Positions 53,104 through 62,443 of a stretch of 64,000 bases of DNA are shown here, in pieces. Source of the DNA: Enterobacter asburiae (lineage in GTDB: Bacteria > Pseudomonadota > Gammaproteobacteria > Enterobacterales > Enterobacteriaceae); the NCBI RefSeq assembly GCF_007035645.1, contig NZ_AP019632.1:1426001-1490000 (forward strand), read 5' to 3'. The notes beneath the pieces were generated by a model. The model worked only from the letters and a program-made list of their open reading frames with translations. It made no database searches and had not been told where the DNA came from. A program made the position numbers and the translations under genes. Within the stretch, counting starts at the first letter, position 1. Each line of letters begins with the position of its first letter.

Positions 53104-53868
53104 ATGACCAGAGTAGCGATAGTGACCGCATCGGATTCCGGGATTGGTAAAACCACGGCGCTGATGCTCGCAGAGCGCGGGTTTGATATTGGCGTCACCT
53201 GGCACTCGGATGAAAAAGGGGCGCTGGAAACCTGCCGCGAAGTTGAAGCGCAGGGGCAGCGCGCAGAGACTATCCATCTTGATTTAAGCACGCTGCCGGA
53301 AGGCGCAAAGGCTATTGAAACGCTGATTGCGCGTTTTGGTCGGCTGGACGTGCTGGTTAACAATGCCGGAGCGATGACCAAAGCGCCGTTCCTTGAGATG
53401 CCGTTTGACGACTGGCGGAACATTTTCACCGTCGACGTGGACGGCGCGTTTCTCTGTTCGCAGATTGCCGCCCGGCAGATGGTGAAGCAGGGGAAAGGAG
53501 GGCGGATTGTGAATATCACCTCGGTGCACGAGCACACGCCGCTGCCGGAGGCCAGCGCCTACACGGCGGCAAAACACGCGCTTGGCGGGTTAACCAAATC
53601 CATGGCGATGGAACTGGTTAAGCACAACATTCTGGTGAACGCCGTCGCGCCGGGCGCCATTGCCACACCGATGAACGACATGGACGACAGTGAAGTGAAG
53701 GAGGGCTCAATGCCGGAAATCCCGCTGGCAAGACCGGGCCACACCAGAGAGATTGCCAGCCTGGTGGCATGGCTGTGCGACAGCGACGCCAGCTACACGA
53801 CGGGACAATCGTTTATTGTCGACGGGGGCTTTATGCTGGCGAACCCGCAGTTTAAGCCGGAGGGGTAG
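53104..53868 (+). CDS. yohF: Short-chain dehydrogenase/reductase YohF
   Basis: A 254-residue NAD(P)-dependent oxidoreductase of the SDR family (E. coli YohF 253). The cofactor loop TASDSGIGK is at residues 8-16 and NNAG at 86-89. The catalytic triad is Ser140, Tyr153 and Lys157 (SAYTAAK). The substrate is unknown; an acetoin reductase-like role has been suggested. The ATG at 53104 has an ideal AGGAGG 7 bases upstream; the frame is open 16 codons further up into the end of mdtQ. Only 50 bases separate it from mdtQ. Confidence 0.94.
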   Translation: MTRVAIVTASDSGIGKTTALMLAERGFDIGVTWHSDEKGALETCREVEAQGQRAETIHLDLSTLPEGAKAIETLIARFGRLDVLVNNAGAMTKAPFLEMPFDDWRNIFTVDVDGAFLCSQIAARQMVKQGKGGRIVNITSVHEHTPLPEASAYTAAKHALGGLTKSMAMELVKHNILVNAVAPGAIATPMNDMDDSEVKEGSMPEIPLARPGHTREIASLVAWLCDSDASYTTGQSFIVDGGFMLANPQFKPEG

Positions 53869-53872
53869 TTTT

Positions 53873-53949
53873 CCCTCACCCTAACCCTCTCCCAAAGGGA
53901 GAGGGAACTAAAAACACCCTCTCCCTTTAGGAGAGGGCCGGGGTGAGGG
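53873..53949. repeat. GC-rich palindromic repeat (CCCTCACC family), copies 2 and 3 as an inverted pair
   Basis: CCCTCACCCTAACCCTCTCCC and GGGAGAGGG form one unit. After ACTAAAAACA a second, inverted unit ends CCGGGGTGAGGG. The two units are nearly reverse complements, so the 77 bases can fold into two small hairpins or one long one. It lies between convergent yohF and yohD and starts 5 bases after yohF. Confidence 0.8.
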
Positions 53950-53962
53950 GAGGAGACCGCAC

Positions 53963-54535
53963 TCACTCCTCATCCCGCGTCTTATCCCGGTGCTTCAGCC
54001 ACAGCCTGACCCCGATCACCGCCGCAACCACCAGAATCAACCACGCCCAGTGCTTCAGGTGCTGGTCGAGATTATGCAGCCACGGGCCAATCACTTCGCC
54101 CCCGACGTAGCCGAGCGTCGTAAAGATCAGCGCCCAGGCTATCGCACCAAGAACATTGAGCGGCAAGAAAATTTTTGGCGGCAGATGGCTGGCGCCAATC
54201 AGTATCGGCCCGATAATGCGAAAGCCATACATAAAGCGCGTGCCGATGACGAACAGATAGGGATGACGTTGAATGAGCCGTTGAGCGCGGCGGATTTTCT
54301 TCTGATGCTTTCCGAAACGCTTAAGCAGCGTGGGCCCGAAGCGCAGCCCGAGAAAGTAGAGCAGCTGATCGCCAATCATTCCGCCGAGCGCGACCGCTGC
54401 GGCGACCAGCGGGAATTTCAGCAATCCCTGATGCGCGGCGACGCCGCCTAACAGCGTGATGGTTTCACCTTCTGCCACGCTACCGACGACCAGCGCGGCA
54501 TATCCATATTGTTCAATGAGTGCGTTAATATCCAT
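53963..54535 (-). CDS. yohD: DedA family membrane protein YohD
   Basis: A 190-residue DedA/SNARE-associated family membrane protein (E. coli YohD 192). The conserved EGETITLLGGVAAHQG block and FGPTLLKRFGKHQKK plus FMYGFRIIGPILIGASH segment (with the family Arg) are present. DedA proteins are implicated in undecaprenyl phosphate or phospholipid translocation, but a specific role for YohD is not established. Convergent with yohF across the repeat pair. Confidence 0.93.
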   Translation of the reverse strand: MDINALIEQYGYAALVVGSVAEGETITLLGGVAAHQGLLKFPLVAAAVALGGMIGDQLLYFLGLRFGPTLLKRFGKHQKKIRRAQRLIQRHPYLFVIGTRFMYGFRIIGPILIGASHLPPKIFLPLNVLGAIAWALIFTTLGYVGGEVIGPWLHNLDQHLKHWAWLILVVAAVIGVRLWLKHRDKTRDEE

Positions 54536-54692
54536 TACGTAAATGTTATCTCCCTCAGCGTACCTCGTTTAATCATATACCCCATGAATCAACAGCGGGG
54601 AAATCAACGGAAATTTCCCACTGTACAGAAAATAATCTAAAGCCTGCATTATACTTAAGGTATCGCTGACGGGCCGACAACAAGGGGGCGCT

Positions 54693-55280
54693 ATGAACCA
54701 TGTCTGGGGACTTTTCTCCCATCCCGATCGTGAGATGCATGTCATTAAAAGTGAGAACGAAACGGTCTCGCATCATTACACGCACCACGTGCTGCTGATG
54801 GCTGCGGTGCCGGTAATATGCGCTTTTATCGGAACAACACAAATCGGCTGGAACTTCGGTGACGGCACCGTGGTTCAGCTTTCCTGGTTTACCGGGCTCT
54901 ATCTGGCCATTGTTTTTTATGGCCTGATGCTGGCGGGTGTGGCGATAATGGGGCGCGTCATTCACTGGATGGCGCGTAACTACCCGCAACGTCCATCGCT
55001 GGCGCACTGTATGGTCTTTGCCGGATATGTCGCGACCCCGCTGTTCTTAAGCGGTATTGTTGCGCTCTATCCACTGGTCTGGCTGTGCGCGCTGATCGGT
55101 ACCATTGCCCTCTTTTACACCGGGTATCTGCTGTATCTGGGGGTTCCAACCTTCCTGAATATCAATAAAGAAGAAGGCCTGAGTTTTTCCAGTTCAACAC
55201 TCGCCATCGGGGTGCTGGTGCTGGAGGCGCTACTGGCGCTGACGGTTATTCTTTGGGGTTACGGATACCGTCTCTTCTGA
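54693..55280 (+). CDS. yohC: Yip1 family inner-membrane protein YohC
   Basis: A 195-residue protein with five or so membrane helices of the Yip1 domain family, equal in length to E. coli YohC. It begins MNHVWGLFSHPDREMHVIKSENE, the usual soluble lead-in, and ends GYGYRLF. Function unknown. It diverges from yohD across 157 bases and is followed by a perfect 13-bp hairpin. Confidence 0.93.
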   Translation: MNHVWGLFSHPDREMHVIKSENETVSHHYTHHVLLMAAVPVICAFIGTTQIGWNFGDGTVVQLSWFTGLYLAIVFYGLMLAGVAIMGRVIHWMARNYPQRPSLAHCMVFAGYVATPLFLSGIVALYPLVWLCALIGTIALFYTGYLLYLGVPTFLNINKEEGLSFSSSTLAIGVLVLEALLALTVILWGYGYRLF

Positions 55281-55285
55281 GTTCA

Positions 55286-55317
55286 CTGCATTGCTGGCGT
55301 AAATGCCAGCAATGCAG
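55286..55317. repeat. Perfect 13-bp inverted repeat after yohC
   Basis: CTGCATTGCTGGC (55286-55298) and its exact complement (55305-55317) enclose GTAAAT. It starts 5 bases after the yohC stop. No T tract follows. Probably a terminator-like or mRNA-stabilising hairpin. Confidence 0.7.
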
Positions 55318-55447
55318 CATCTGTTCACGATTATCCGCTGGCGACAACGCCCGGTGACCGCTATGATGCCGAAGCCAGCCTGTGTTTATCCGTTGATACA
55401 GGCGGTGTACGTCATGACGTGCGTGAATAATTATCAGAAGTCTCACC

Positions 55448-56371
55448 ATGCTGAAATTCCGAGTCTCTTTACTTAGCCTGGCGCTGTTGCTGGGCGCGTC
55501 CGCTGCCGTGCCGGCCGTCGCTAAAACGCCCGCGGTGACCGCCGCTGCTGCTCAGCCGCAAATTGCGTCCGGCAGCGCGATGATTGTCGATCTCAACACC
55601 AATAAGGTGATCTACGCCAGCCATCCGGACCTGGTGCGCCCGATCGCCTCGATTACCAAATTAATGACCGCGATGGTGGTGCTTGATGCACATCTGCCGC
55701 TGGACGAAAAATTGAAGGTGGACATCAGCCACACGCCGGAGATGAAGGGGATCTACTCTCGCGTGCGGCTGAACAGTGAAATCAGCCGTAAGAATATGCT
55801 GCTGCTGGCGCTGATGTCGTCTGAAAACCGTGCGGCGGCGAGCCTGGCGCACCACTATCCGGGCGGCTATGACGCCTTTATCCGCGCGATGAACGCGAAA
55901 GCCAAAGCGCTGGGGATGACCAATACGCATTATGTTGAACCGACGGGACTGTCGATCAACAACGTCTCCACGGCCCGCGATCTGACGAAACTGCTGATTG
56001 CCAGCAAACAGTATCCACTGATTGGTCAGCTCAGCACCACCCGTGAAGAGATGGCGACCTTTGCGAACCCGGCCTATACGCTGCCGTTCCGCAACACTAA
56101 CCATCTGGTATACCGCGATAACTGGAATATTCAGTTAACCAAAACCGGCTTTACCAACGCGGCAGGACACTGTCTGGTGATGCGCACCGTGTTTAACGGT
56201 AAGCCGGTGGCGCTGGTGGTGATGGATGCCTTCGGCAAATATACCCACTTCGCGGACGCGAGCCGCCTGCGTACCTGGATTGAAACCGGGAAAGTGCAGC
56301 CCGTTCCTGCCGCAGCATTGACGTATAAAAAGCAGAAAGCGGAACAGATGGCGACGGCGCAGAACGACTGA
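55448..56371 (+). CDS. pbpG: D-alanyl-D-alanine endopeptidase PbpG (PBP7)
   Basis: PBP7 cuts D-Ala to meso-DAP cross-links in periplasmic murein. The 307-residue precursor has a signal peptide ending VPAVA. Its serine-peptidase S11 motifs are Ser68-x-x-Lys71 (ASITK), SEN in LMSSENRAA, and KTG in [11 protein letters not shown]. Length fits E. coli PBP7 (about 310). It is followed by a palindromic repeat, and then by an acetyltransferase gene on the other strand that E. coli K-12 lacks here. Confidence 0.96.
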   Translation: MLKFRVSLLSLALLLGASAAVPAVAKTPAVTAAAAQPQIASGSAMIVDLNTNKVIYASHPDLVRPIASITKLMTAMVVLDAHLPLDEKLKVDISHTPEMKGIYSRVRLNSEISRKNMLLLALMSSENRAAASLAHHYPGGYDAFIRAMNAKAKALGMTNTHYVEPTGLSINNVSTARDLTKLLIASKQYPLIGQLSTTREEMATFANPAYTLPFRNTNHLVYRDNWNIQLTKTGFTNAAGHCLVMRTVFNGKPVALVVMDAFGKYTHFADASRLRTWIETGKVQPVPAAALTYKKQKAEQMATAQND

Positions 56372-56391
56372 GTCGTTTGTGCGCGCTGATG

Positions 56392-56425
56392 CCCTCACCC
56401 CGCCCCTCTCCTGCAGGGAGAGGGA
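56392..56425. repeat. GC-rich palindromic repeat (CCCTCACC family), copy 4
   Basis: CCCTCACCCCGCCCCTCTCC, TGCA, GGGAGAGGG, preceded by GCGCGCTGATG. It matches the reverse complement of copy 1, flanks included. It lies between convergent pbpG and the acetyltransferase gene. Confidence 0.75.
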
Positions 56426-56433
56426 GAAAACAC

Positions 56434-56456
56434 AAAAAAAGGTAACCCAGGTTACC
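56434..56456 (-). terminator. Intrinsic terminator after the GNAT gene
   Basis: On the minus strand GGTAAC and GTTACC enclose CTGG, followed by seven T residues. It lies 10 bases after the stop at 56466. Confidence 0.85.
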
Positions 56457-56465
56457 GTTTTGCGT

Positions 56466-57020
56466 TTATTCCGGCAGCGTCCAGTCACCATCGTTGAGCG
56501 AGCGCTGCATAATCACCGTATCCCGCCAGTCGCCTTTCTTATACCCCACGCTGCGCAGCTGACCGACAATATCGAAGCCGTGCTTTTTATGCAGCCGCAG
56601 CGAGCCGGCATTATTGTTGCCATCGCCTACAACGGCAATCATCTGCCGCCACGGGCCTTGCTCGCAGCGGGCGATCAGCGCATCCATTAATGCCGAGCCA
56701 AAACCGCGCCCGGTAATGCTGGCATCCACGTAAATCGACTCTTCCAGGGTATAGCGGTAGGCGTGTCGCGGGCGGTAAGGCGTGGCGTAGCAGTAGCCCA
56801 CCACGATGCCGCGATACAGCGCGATAAGCCACGGTAAACCGCTCTCAGCCACGCTTTTCATACGCTGACGCATTTCGTCGATGGTAGGGGGGACTTCTTC
56901 AAATGACGCGCGCCCGTGCAGCACATGCCATGCATAGATGGCGGCGATGGCATGCACATCATCGGGAAGGGCATCGCGCACTTCCAGTTCGGTCTCGGAT
57001 AAAACATCAACAGCCGACAT
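56466..57020 (-). CDS. GNAT family N-acetyltransferase (phosphinothricin/amino-acid acyltransferase type)
   Basis: A 184-residue GNAT acetyltransferase of the phosphinothricin/methionine-derivative group (as E. coli MnaT/YncA, 172). Family blocks are HVLHGRASFEEVPPT near the N-terminus, the acetyl-CoA loop GRGFGSAL (R-x-x-G-x-A type) and the C-terminal SLRLHKKHGF. Such enzymes acetylate L-amino acid analogues, including methionine sulfone and phosphinothricin; the natural substrate here is unknown. It is absent between pbpG and dld in E. coli K-12, so it is an insertion. Terminator downstream. Confidence 0.88.
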   Translation of the reverse strand: MSAVDVLSETELEVRDALPDDVHAIAAIYAWHVLHGRASFEEVPPTIDEMRQRMKSVAESGLPWLIALYRGIVVGYCYATPYRPRHAYRYTLEESIYVDASITGRGFGSALMDALIARCEQGPWRQMIAVVGDGNNNAGSLRLHKKHGFDIVGQLRSVGYKKGDWRDTVIMQRSLNDGDWTLPE

Positions 57021-57132
57021 GATGTGCCTGCTCCTCGTTATAGAAAGCCGGAGAAACGTTCCTCCGGCGTCAGACGGTTACTCTATTACGATTAAGGCGC
57101 GCTAAACAATCTCTCAAATTTGGCTATAGGAA

Positions 57133-58881
57133 TTAATCAGACGCTTGCGTTACGCGCTGCTCCGCATCCGCGCTCTCTTTCCAGTATTTCTTCCGCGTTG
57201 TTTTACCAATGCCGGGATTCATGCTGTTTGTAGGGTCATTCTCGCGATAAAACTGCTTAAGTGCGTCAGGGGCTTTATAAAGATGCCCGACGTTATGTTC
57301 CGCAGGATATTGTGCGCCGCGTTCACGCAGCAGGGCGAGCATCTGCTCCTTCAGTTCATGCGCATCGACCCCTTTTTTGACGATGTAATCCTGATGGAAG
57401 ACATAACACATAAAGTGGCCGTAATAGAGCTTATGCACCAGCTTGCTGTCGATTTCCGGCGGGAGGTGCTCAAACCACTCGGTGTCGTTACGTCGCAGGG
57501 CGATATCCAGCGCCAGAATGTCTTCCACCTCTTCGGAATGCACCGCCTGATAACGGATGGCGGCGCCCGCGGCGGCAAAACGGTGCAGGAACGCTTTGCT
57601 GCCCTCTTCAGGCGTACAGGCAAAGAAATCCCCTTCGGCGGTTTTGAAGAATTCGGTCAGCCAGGACTGCGCTTCGGTAATTCCGTCTCCGGCCATTTTC
57701 AGCAGCAGGTGGTGCTCGTACTTATCGCGCCAGGTTTTCATTCGCTCCGGTAAGTGCGCCGGGAAAACGTTGCCCAGCTTCTGCATAAAGCGGTCGGTGA
57801 AGTGGGGTTTGAACAGCGACACTTTCTCCAGCATCGCGTCGGTGCGTCCCTTCATGGTGAAGAAGAACGGCATTTTGTCGGTGCCGAGCTTGTCGATCAT
57901 CAGGAACGTATCTTTGCCGTAACGCTCGGCGATGTCGTAAATGTCCCGGTGCATGTACTCGCCCGCCACCGGCAGATGGGTGAATTCGCCCAGAATATGA
58001 CGACGAATTTCGGTCAGAACCTCAGGCTGATTGGTACCAATGTAAAACACCTGCTGCTTTTTCTCCGCCGGGAAGGTATCCAGACGTACGGCAAACACGG
58101 CCAGCTTCCCGGCGCAGCCGGAGGATTCAAACAGGCGGTCCGGGTCGGCGTTGTAGCGCGCCGGCGTATCGGCGTCGATATCCCGCACGCGGGTCACGTA
58201 GTCGTGATCGTGCGCATGACGACCGTCGTGCTGAACGTCTTCGTCCTTCACGCGATCGTCGTCGAGCTTGCTGAGGATCTGTTCCGGCGTCGCGCCGAGA
58301 TCGATTCCCAGATGGTTCACCAGCGTCAGCTTGCCGTTTTCGTCAATACGGGCAAACAGCGACATCTCGGTGTAGGCCGGGCCGCGCTGCACCAGGGAAC
58401 CGCCGGAGTTGTTGCAGATCCCACCGACCACCGAGGCGCCAATGCAGGAGGAGCCAATCACCGAGTGCGGCTCACGGCCCAGCGGCTTAAGCGCTTTTTC
58501 CAGGGAGTAGAGCGTCGTGCCGGGGAACGCGAGCACCTGCTCGCCTTTGTCCAGCAGGTGCAGCTTGTCGAGGCGCAGGGTGCTGATAATCACGATGTCG
58601 CGATCGTAATCGTTGCCGTTCGGCGTGGAGCCTTCGGTCAGGCCGGTATTGGCGGCCTGCATTAAAATAATCTTGTCGGCGGCGACGCATGCGCTCAGCA
58701 CGCGCCACAGCTCCAGCAGCGTGCCGGGGAAGACCACCGCCAGCGCCTCGCCCTGACCGGAGCGGAAGCCTTTGCGGTAGCGGGCGGTTTTGGCCGGGTC
58801 GGTAAGCAGGTGAGAGGAGCCAACCAGGCGCGACAGTTCGTTAATAAAAGTCGTGTTATCGTTTGTTCGAACAGAAGTCAT
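57133..58881 (-). CDS. dld: Quinone-dependent D-lactate dehydrogenase Dld
   Basis: Dld oxidises D-lactate to pyruvate and passes electrons to ubiquinone from the inner face of the membrane. The 582-residue protein has an N-terminal FAD-binding PCMH domain (about 35-260, with LMQAANTGLTEGSTPNGND and SSCIGASVVGGICNNSGGS) and the C-terminal membrane-binding Lact-deh-memb domain (about 280-565). The start at 58881 (MTSVRTNDNTTF) has AAGGAG before it and suits E. coli (571). Slightly longer at the C-terminus. Confidence 0.96.
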   Translation of the reverse strand: MTSVRTNDNTTFINELSRLVGSSHLLTDPAKTARYRKGFRSGQGEALAVVFPGTLLELWRVLSACVAADKIILMQAANTGLTEGSTPNGNDYDRDIVIISTLRLDKLHLLDKGEQVLAFPGTTLYSLEKALKPLGREPHSVIGSSCIGASVVGGICNNSGGSLVQRGPAYTEMSLFARIDENGKLTLVNHLGIDLGATPEQILSKLDDDRVKDEDVQHDGRHAHDHDYVTRVRDIDADTPARYNADPDRLFESSGCAGKLAVFAVRLDTFPAEKKQQVFYIGTNQPEVLTEIRRHILGEFTHLPVAGEYMHRDIYDIAERYGKDTFLMIDKLGTDKMPFFFTMKGRTDAMLEKVSLFKPHFTDRFMQKLGNVFPAHLPERMKTWRDKYEHHLLLKMAGDGITEAQSWLTEFFKTAEGDFFACTPEEGSKAFLHRFAAAGAAIRYQAVHSEEVEDILALDIALRRNDTEWFEHLPPEIDSKLVHKLYYGHFMCYVFHQDYIVKKGVDAHELKEQMLALLRERGAQYPAEHNVGHLYKAPDALKQFYRENDPTNSMNPGIGKTTRKKYWKESADAEQRVTQASD

Positions 58882-59070
58882 CTTCCACTCCTTGTGGTGG
58901 GGCAAATTTCTCGCTGTAAAGCATAGCGCGATTAACTGTTAAGCGGTCGAGTATTCACGAGAAAAATCAGAGAATAACCCTGCAACGTTTCGAGGGTTTG
59001 TGGCACACTGCGCTTTTCGCACGGTATGGCCGAGATCGTCCGGCGGTTATTGATGAGAGAGTAAAACGAC

Positions 59071-61368
59071 ATGAAATGGCTATGTTCTGTAGGTGTCGCC
59101 GTCAGCCTGGCGCTGCAACCTGCGCTGGCAGAGGATTTGTTTGGTAATCACCCGCTCACGCCTGAAGCACGGGACGCGTTTGTCACTGAATTGCTCAAAA
59201 AAATGACGGTCGATGAGAAAATCGGCCAGCTGCGTCTTATCAGCGTCGGCCCGGATAACCCGAAAGAGGCCATCCGCGAGATGATCAAAGACGGGCAGGT
59301 AGGGGCCATCTTTAATACCGTCACCCGCCAGGATATCCGCAAGATGCAGGATCAGGTGATGGATCTCAGCCGCCTGAAAATTCCTCTGTTCTTTGCCTAT
59401 GACGTGGTGCACGGCCAGCGTACCGTCTTCCCGATTAGCCTCGGTTTAGCCTCTTCCTTTAACCTCGACGCGGTGAAAACCGTCGGGCGCGTGTCGGCTT
59501 ATGAAGCGGCGGACGACGGCCTGAACATGACCTGGGCGCCAATGGTGGACGTCTCGCGCGATCCGCGCTGGGGCCGCGGCTCGGAAGGCTTTGGTGAAGA
59601 TACGTATTTAACCTCCACGATGGGGAAAACCATGGTGGAAGCGATGCAGGGCAAAAGCCCGGCGGATCGCTACTCGGTGATGACCAGCGTCAAACACTTC
59701 GCGGCCTATGGCGCGGTTGAAGGCGGGAAAGAGTACAACACCGTCGACATGAGCCCGCAGCGTCTGTTCAACGACTACATGCCGCCGTACAAGGCAGGGC
59801 TGGATGCGGGCAGCGGCGCGGTAATGGTGGCGCTGAACTCGCTGAACGGCACGCCTGCGACGTCCGATTCCTGGCTGCTGAAAGACGTGCTGCGCGATCA
59901 GTGGGGCTTTAAGGGCATCACCGTTTCTGACCACGGCGCGATTAAAGAGCTGATTAAACACGGTACCGCCTCCGATCCGGAAGACGCGGTGCGCGTGGCG
60001 CTCAAGTCGGGCATCAACATGAGCATGAGCGACGAGTACTACAGCAAATACCTGCCCGGGCTGGTGAAGAGCGGCAAGGTAACGATGGCGGAGCTGGACG
60101 ATGCCGCGCGCCACGTGCTGAACGTGAAATACGACATGGGGCTGTTTAACGATCCGTACAGCCATCTGGGGCCGAAGGATTCTGACCCGGCAGATACCAA
60201 CGCCGAAAGCCGCCTGCACCGCAAAGAAGCGCGTGACGTGGCGCGCGAAAGCCTGGTGCTGCTGAAAAACCGCCTCGACACGCTGCCGCTGAAAAAATCC
60301 GGCACCATTGCCGTAGTGGGCCCGCTGGCCGACAGCAAGCGCGACGTGATGGGCAGCTGGTCTGCAGCAGGCGTGGCCGATCAGTCCGTGACCGTGCTGA
60401 CCGGGATTAAGAGTGCCGTGGGTGATAACGCGAAAGTGGTGTACGCCAAAGGGGCGAACGTCACCAGCGACAAAGACATCGTCACCTTCCTCAACCAGTA
60501 CGAGGAAGCGGTGAAGGTCGATCCGCGCACGCCGAAGGAGATGATCGACGAGGCGGTGAATACCGCGAAACAGTCTGACGTGGTTGTCGCGGTCGTGGGC
60601 GAAGCGCAGGGTATGGCGCACGAGGCCTCCAGCCGTACCGACATCACCATTCCGCAGAGCCAGCGCGATCTGATCGCCGCCCTGAAAGCCACCGGCAAGC
60701 CGCTGGTGCTGGTACTGATGAACGGTCGTCCGCTGGCGCTGGTGAAAGAGGACCAGCATGCTGACGCCATTCTGGAAACCTGGTTCGCTGGTACCGAAGG
60801 CGGTAACGCCATCGCCGACGTGCTGTTTGGTGATTACAACCCGTCGGGCAAGCTGCCGATGTCCTTCCCGCGCTCCGTTGGGCAGATCCCGGTCTACTAC
60901 AGCCACCTGAACACCGGTCGCCCGTATAACGCCGACAAGCCGAACAAGTACACGTCCCGTTACTTCGACGAAGCTAACGGCCCGCTGTATCCGTTTGGTT
61001 ACGGTCTGAGCTACACCAGCTTCAAGGTTTCTGACGTGAAAATGTCGGCGCCGACCCTGAAGCGTGACGGCAAAGTTACCGCCAGCGTCGAAGTGACCAA
61101 CACCGGCAAGCGCGAAGGGGCAACGGTGATTCAGATGTACGTTCAGGATGTCACCGCCTCGATGAGCCGTCCGGTGAAACAGCTGCGCGGCTTCGAGAAG
61201 GTCAACCTGAAGCCTGGCGAAACCCAAACCATCAGCTTCCCGATTGACGTGGATGCGCTGAAGTTCTGGAACCAGCAGATGAAATACGATGCGGAACCGG
61301 GCAAGTTTAAAGTCTTTATCGGGGTGGATTCTGCCCGCGTGAATAAAGGCGAGTTCGAGCTGCTGTAA
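59071..61368 (+). CDS. bglX: Periplasmic beta-glucosidase BglX (GH3)
   Basis: BglX is a periplasmic family 3 glycoside hydrolase acting on beta-glucosides and related oligosaccharides. The 765-residue precursor equals E. coli BglX. A signal peptide ends PALA (residue 20). The N-terminal TIM barrel contains nucleophile Asp287 in TVSDHGAI. The alpha/beta sandwich domain and a C-terminal fibronectin III-like domain (about 660-765) follow. It is divergent from dld. It could work with the beta-glucoside operon at 45-51 kb (inference). Confidence 0.97.
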   Translation: MKWLCSVGVAVSLALQPALAEDLFGNHPLTPEARDAFVTELLKKMTVDEKIGQLRLISVGPDNPKEAIREMIKDGQVGAIFNTVTRQDIRKMQDQVMDLSRLKIPLFFAYDVVHGQRTVFPISLGLASSFNLDAVKTVGRVSAYEAADDGLNMTWAPMVDVSRDPRWGRGSEGFGEDTYLTSTMGKTMVEAMQGKSPADRYSVMTSVKHFAAYGAVEGGKEYNTVDMSPQRLFNDYMPPYKAGLDAGSGAVMVALNSLNGTPATSDSWLLKDVLRDQWGFKGITVSDHGAIKELIKHGTASDPEDAVRVALKSGINMSMSDEYYSKYLPGLVKSGKVTMAELDDAARHVLNVKYDMGLFNDPYSHLGPKDSDPADTNAESRLHRKEARDVARESLVLLKNRLDTLPLKKSGTIAVVGPLADSKRDVMGSWSAAGVADQSVTVLTGIKSAVGDNAKVVYAKGANVTSDKDIVTFLNQYEEAVKVDPRTPKEMIDEAVNTAKQSDVVVAVVGEAQGMAHEASSRTDITIPQSQRDLIAALKATGKPLVLVLMNGRPLALVKEDQHADAILETWFAGTEGGNAIADVLFGDYNPSGKLPMSFPRSVGQIPVYYSHLNTGRPYNADKPNKYTSRYFDEANGPLYPFGYGLSYTSFKVSDVKMSAPTLKRDGKVTASVEVTNTGKREGATVIQMYVQDVTASMSRPVKQLRGFEKVNLKPGETQTISFPIDVDALKFWNQQMKYDAEPGKFKVFIGVDSARVNKGEFELL

Positions 61369-61381
61369 CCTTCCTTCCTTT

Positions 61382-61406
61382 GCATCCCCCGGCTTCCGGG
61401 GGATGC
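61382..61406 (+). terminator. Strong hairpin after bglX
   Basis: GCATCCCCCGG and CCGGGGGATGC are exact complements around CTT, 13 bases after the stop. The following GTCTTACGTT has no clear T tract, so it may act with Rho or as a stabiliser. Confidence 0.65.
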
Positions 61407-61458
61407 GTCTTACGTTATGCTAAAAAGGCATTTTGCCGGGTAAATCCGCTGTTTTAAG

Positions 61459-61465
61459 CTACGCT
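61459..61465 (+). promoter_or_regulatory. Candidate sigma-S -10 of osmF
   Basis: CTACGCT preceded by G and followed by TT resembles the sigma-S -10 (CTACACT). E. coli osmF-yehYXW is RpoS-dependent. It lies about 50 bases before the osmF ATG. Confidence 0.4.
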
Positions 61466-61513
61466 TTTCTCTCAAGCCTCTGAAAAAGGCGATAAAAAAA
61501 TGAGGATAGCGGA

Positions 61514-62431
61514 ATGACGATTGCAAAGGGGATGTTGGGATCTGCGGTGCTGCTGGCGGCGCTAAGCCTGCCGTTACAGGCGGCGGAGCCGGTAAAAGTG
61601 GGCTCAAAGATCGATACCGAAGGCGCGCTGCTCGGCAATATTATTTTGCAGGTGCTGGAAAGCCACGGCGTGAAAACCGTCAATAAAGTTCAGCTGGGCA
61701 CCACGCCCGTCGTGCGCGGGGCGATCACCTCCGGCGAGCTGGATATCTATCCGGAATACACCGGCAACGGGGCATTCTTCTTCAAAGATGAAAACGATCC
61801 GGCATGGAAAAACGCCAAAGCCGGGTATGAGAAAGTCAAAAAACTGGACGCAGAACAGAACAAGCTGGTCTGGCTGACGCCGGCCCCGGCCAACAACACC
61901 TGGACTATCGCCGTGCGCAAGGACGTGGCGGAGAAAGGCAAGCTGACTACGCTTGCGGATCTCAGCCGCTATCTGAAAGAGAAGGGCGACTTTAAGCTGG
62001 CAGCGTCCGCGGAGTTTATCGAGCGTCCTGACGCGCTCCCGGCGTTCGAAAAAGCCTACGACTTCAAGCTCGACCAGGCGCAGCTGCTCTCGCTGGCGGG
62101 CGGGGATACGGCGGTAACCATTAAGGCGGCGGCGCAGCAAACTTCCGGCGTTAACGCGGCAATGGCCTACGGCACCGACGGCCCGGTGGCGGCGCTCGGC
62201 CTGCAAACCCTGACCGATCCTAAAGGCGTACAGCCGATTTACGCCCCGACCCCGGTCGTGCGCGAGGCGGTGCTGAAAGCCTATCCGGATATTGCAGAAT
62301 GGCTCAAGCCGGTCTTCGAAAAACTGGATGAAAAAACGCTGCAACAGCTGAATGCCAGCATTGCCGTCGAGGGGCTGGATGCCAAAAAAGTGGCCGCCGA
62401 CTTCCTGAAACAACAAGGGCTTGTGAAGTAA
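61514..62431 (+). CDS. osmF: Osmoprotectant-type ABC transporter binding protein OsmF (YehZ)
   Basis: Periplasmic binding protein of the OpuAC family for the OsmF-YehYXW system, a low-affinity glycine betaine importer in E. coli. The 305-residue precursor equals E. coli OsmF. A signal peptide ends LPLQA, and the mature chain begins AEPVKVGSKIDTEGALLGN. Conserved blocks ELDIYPEYTGNGAFFF and PAPANNTWTIAV line the ligand site. Upstream CGGAATG start has GAGG 8 bases before. It is the first gene of osmF-yehY-yehX. Confidence 0.95.
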   Translation: MTIAKGMLGSAVLLAALSLPLQAAEPVKVGSKIDTEGALLGNIILQVLESHGVKTVNKVQLGTTPVVRGAITSGELDIYPEYTGNGAFFFKDENDPAWKNAKAGYEKVKKLDAEQNKLVWLTPAPANNTWTIAVRKDVAEKGKLTTLADLSRYLKEKGDFKLAASAEFIERPDALPAFEKAYDFKLDQAQLLSLAGGDTAVTIKAAAQQTSGVNAAMAYGTDGPVAALGLQTLTDPKGVQPIYAPTPVVREAVLKAYPDIAEWLKPVFEKLDEKTLQQLNASIAVEGLDAKKVAADFLKQQGLVK

Positions 62432-62443
62432 CGGGAAAGGGCT

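Noticed and set aside
54573..55007. A 144-codon open frame on the minus strand
   Set aside because: Mostly antisense to yohC; no support as a protein.
59608..61227. A 539-codon open frame on the minus strand
   Set aside because: It lies wholly antisense to bglX, which has an intact GH3 protein. The translation is His/Arg/Val-rich low-information sequence typical of the antisense frame of GC-rich genes.
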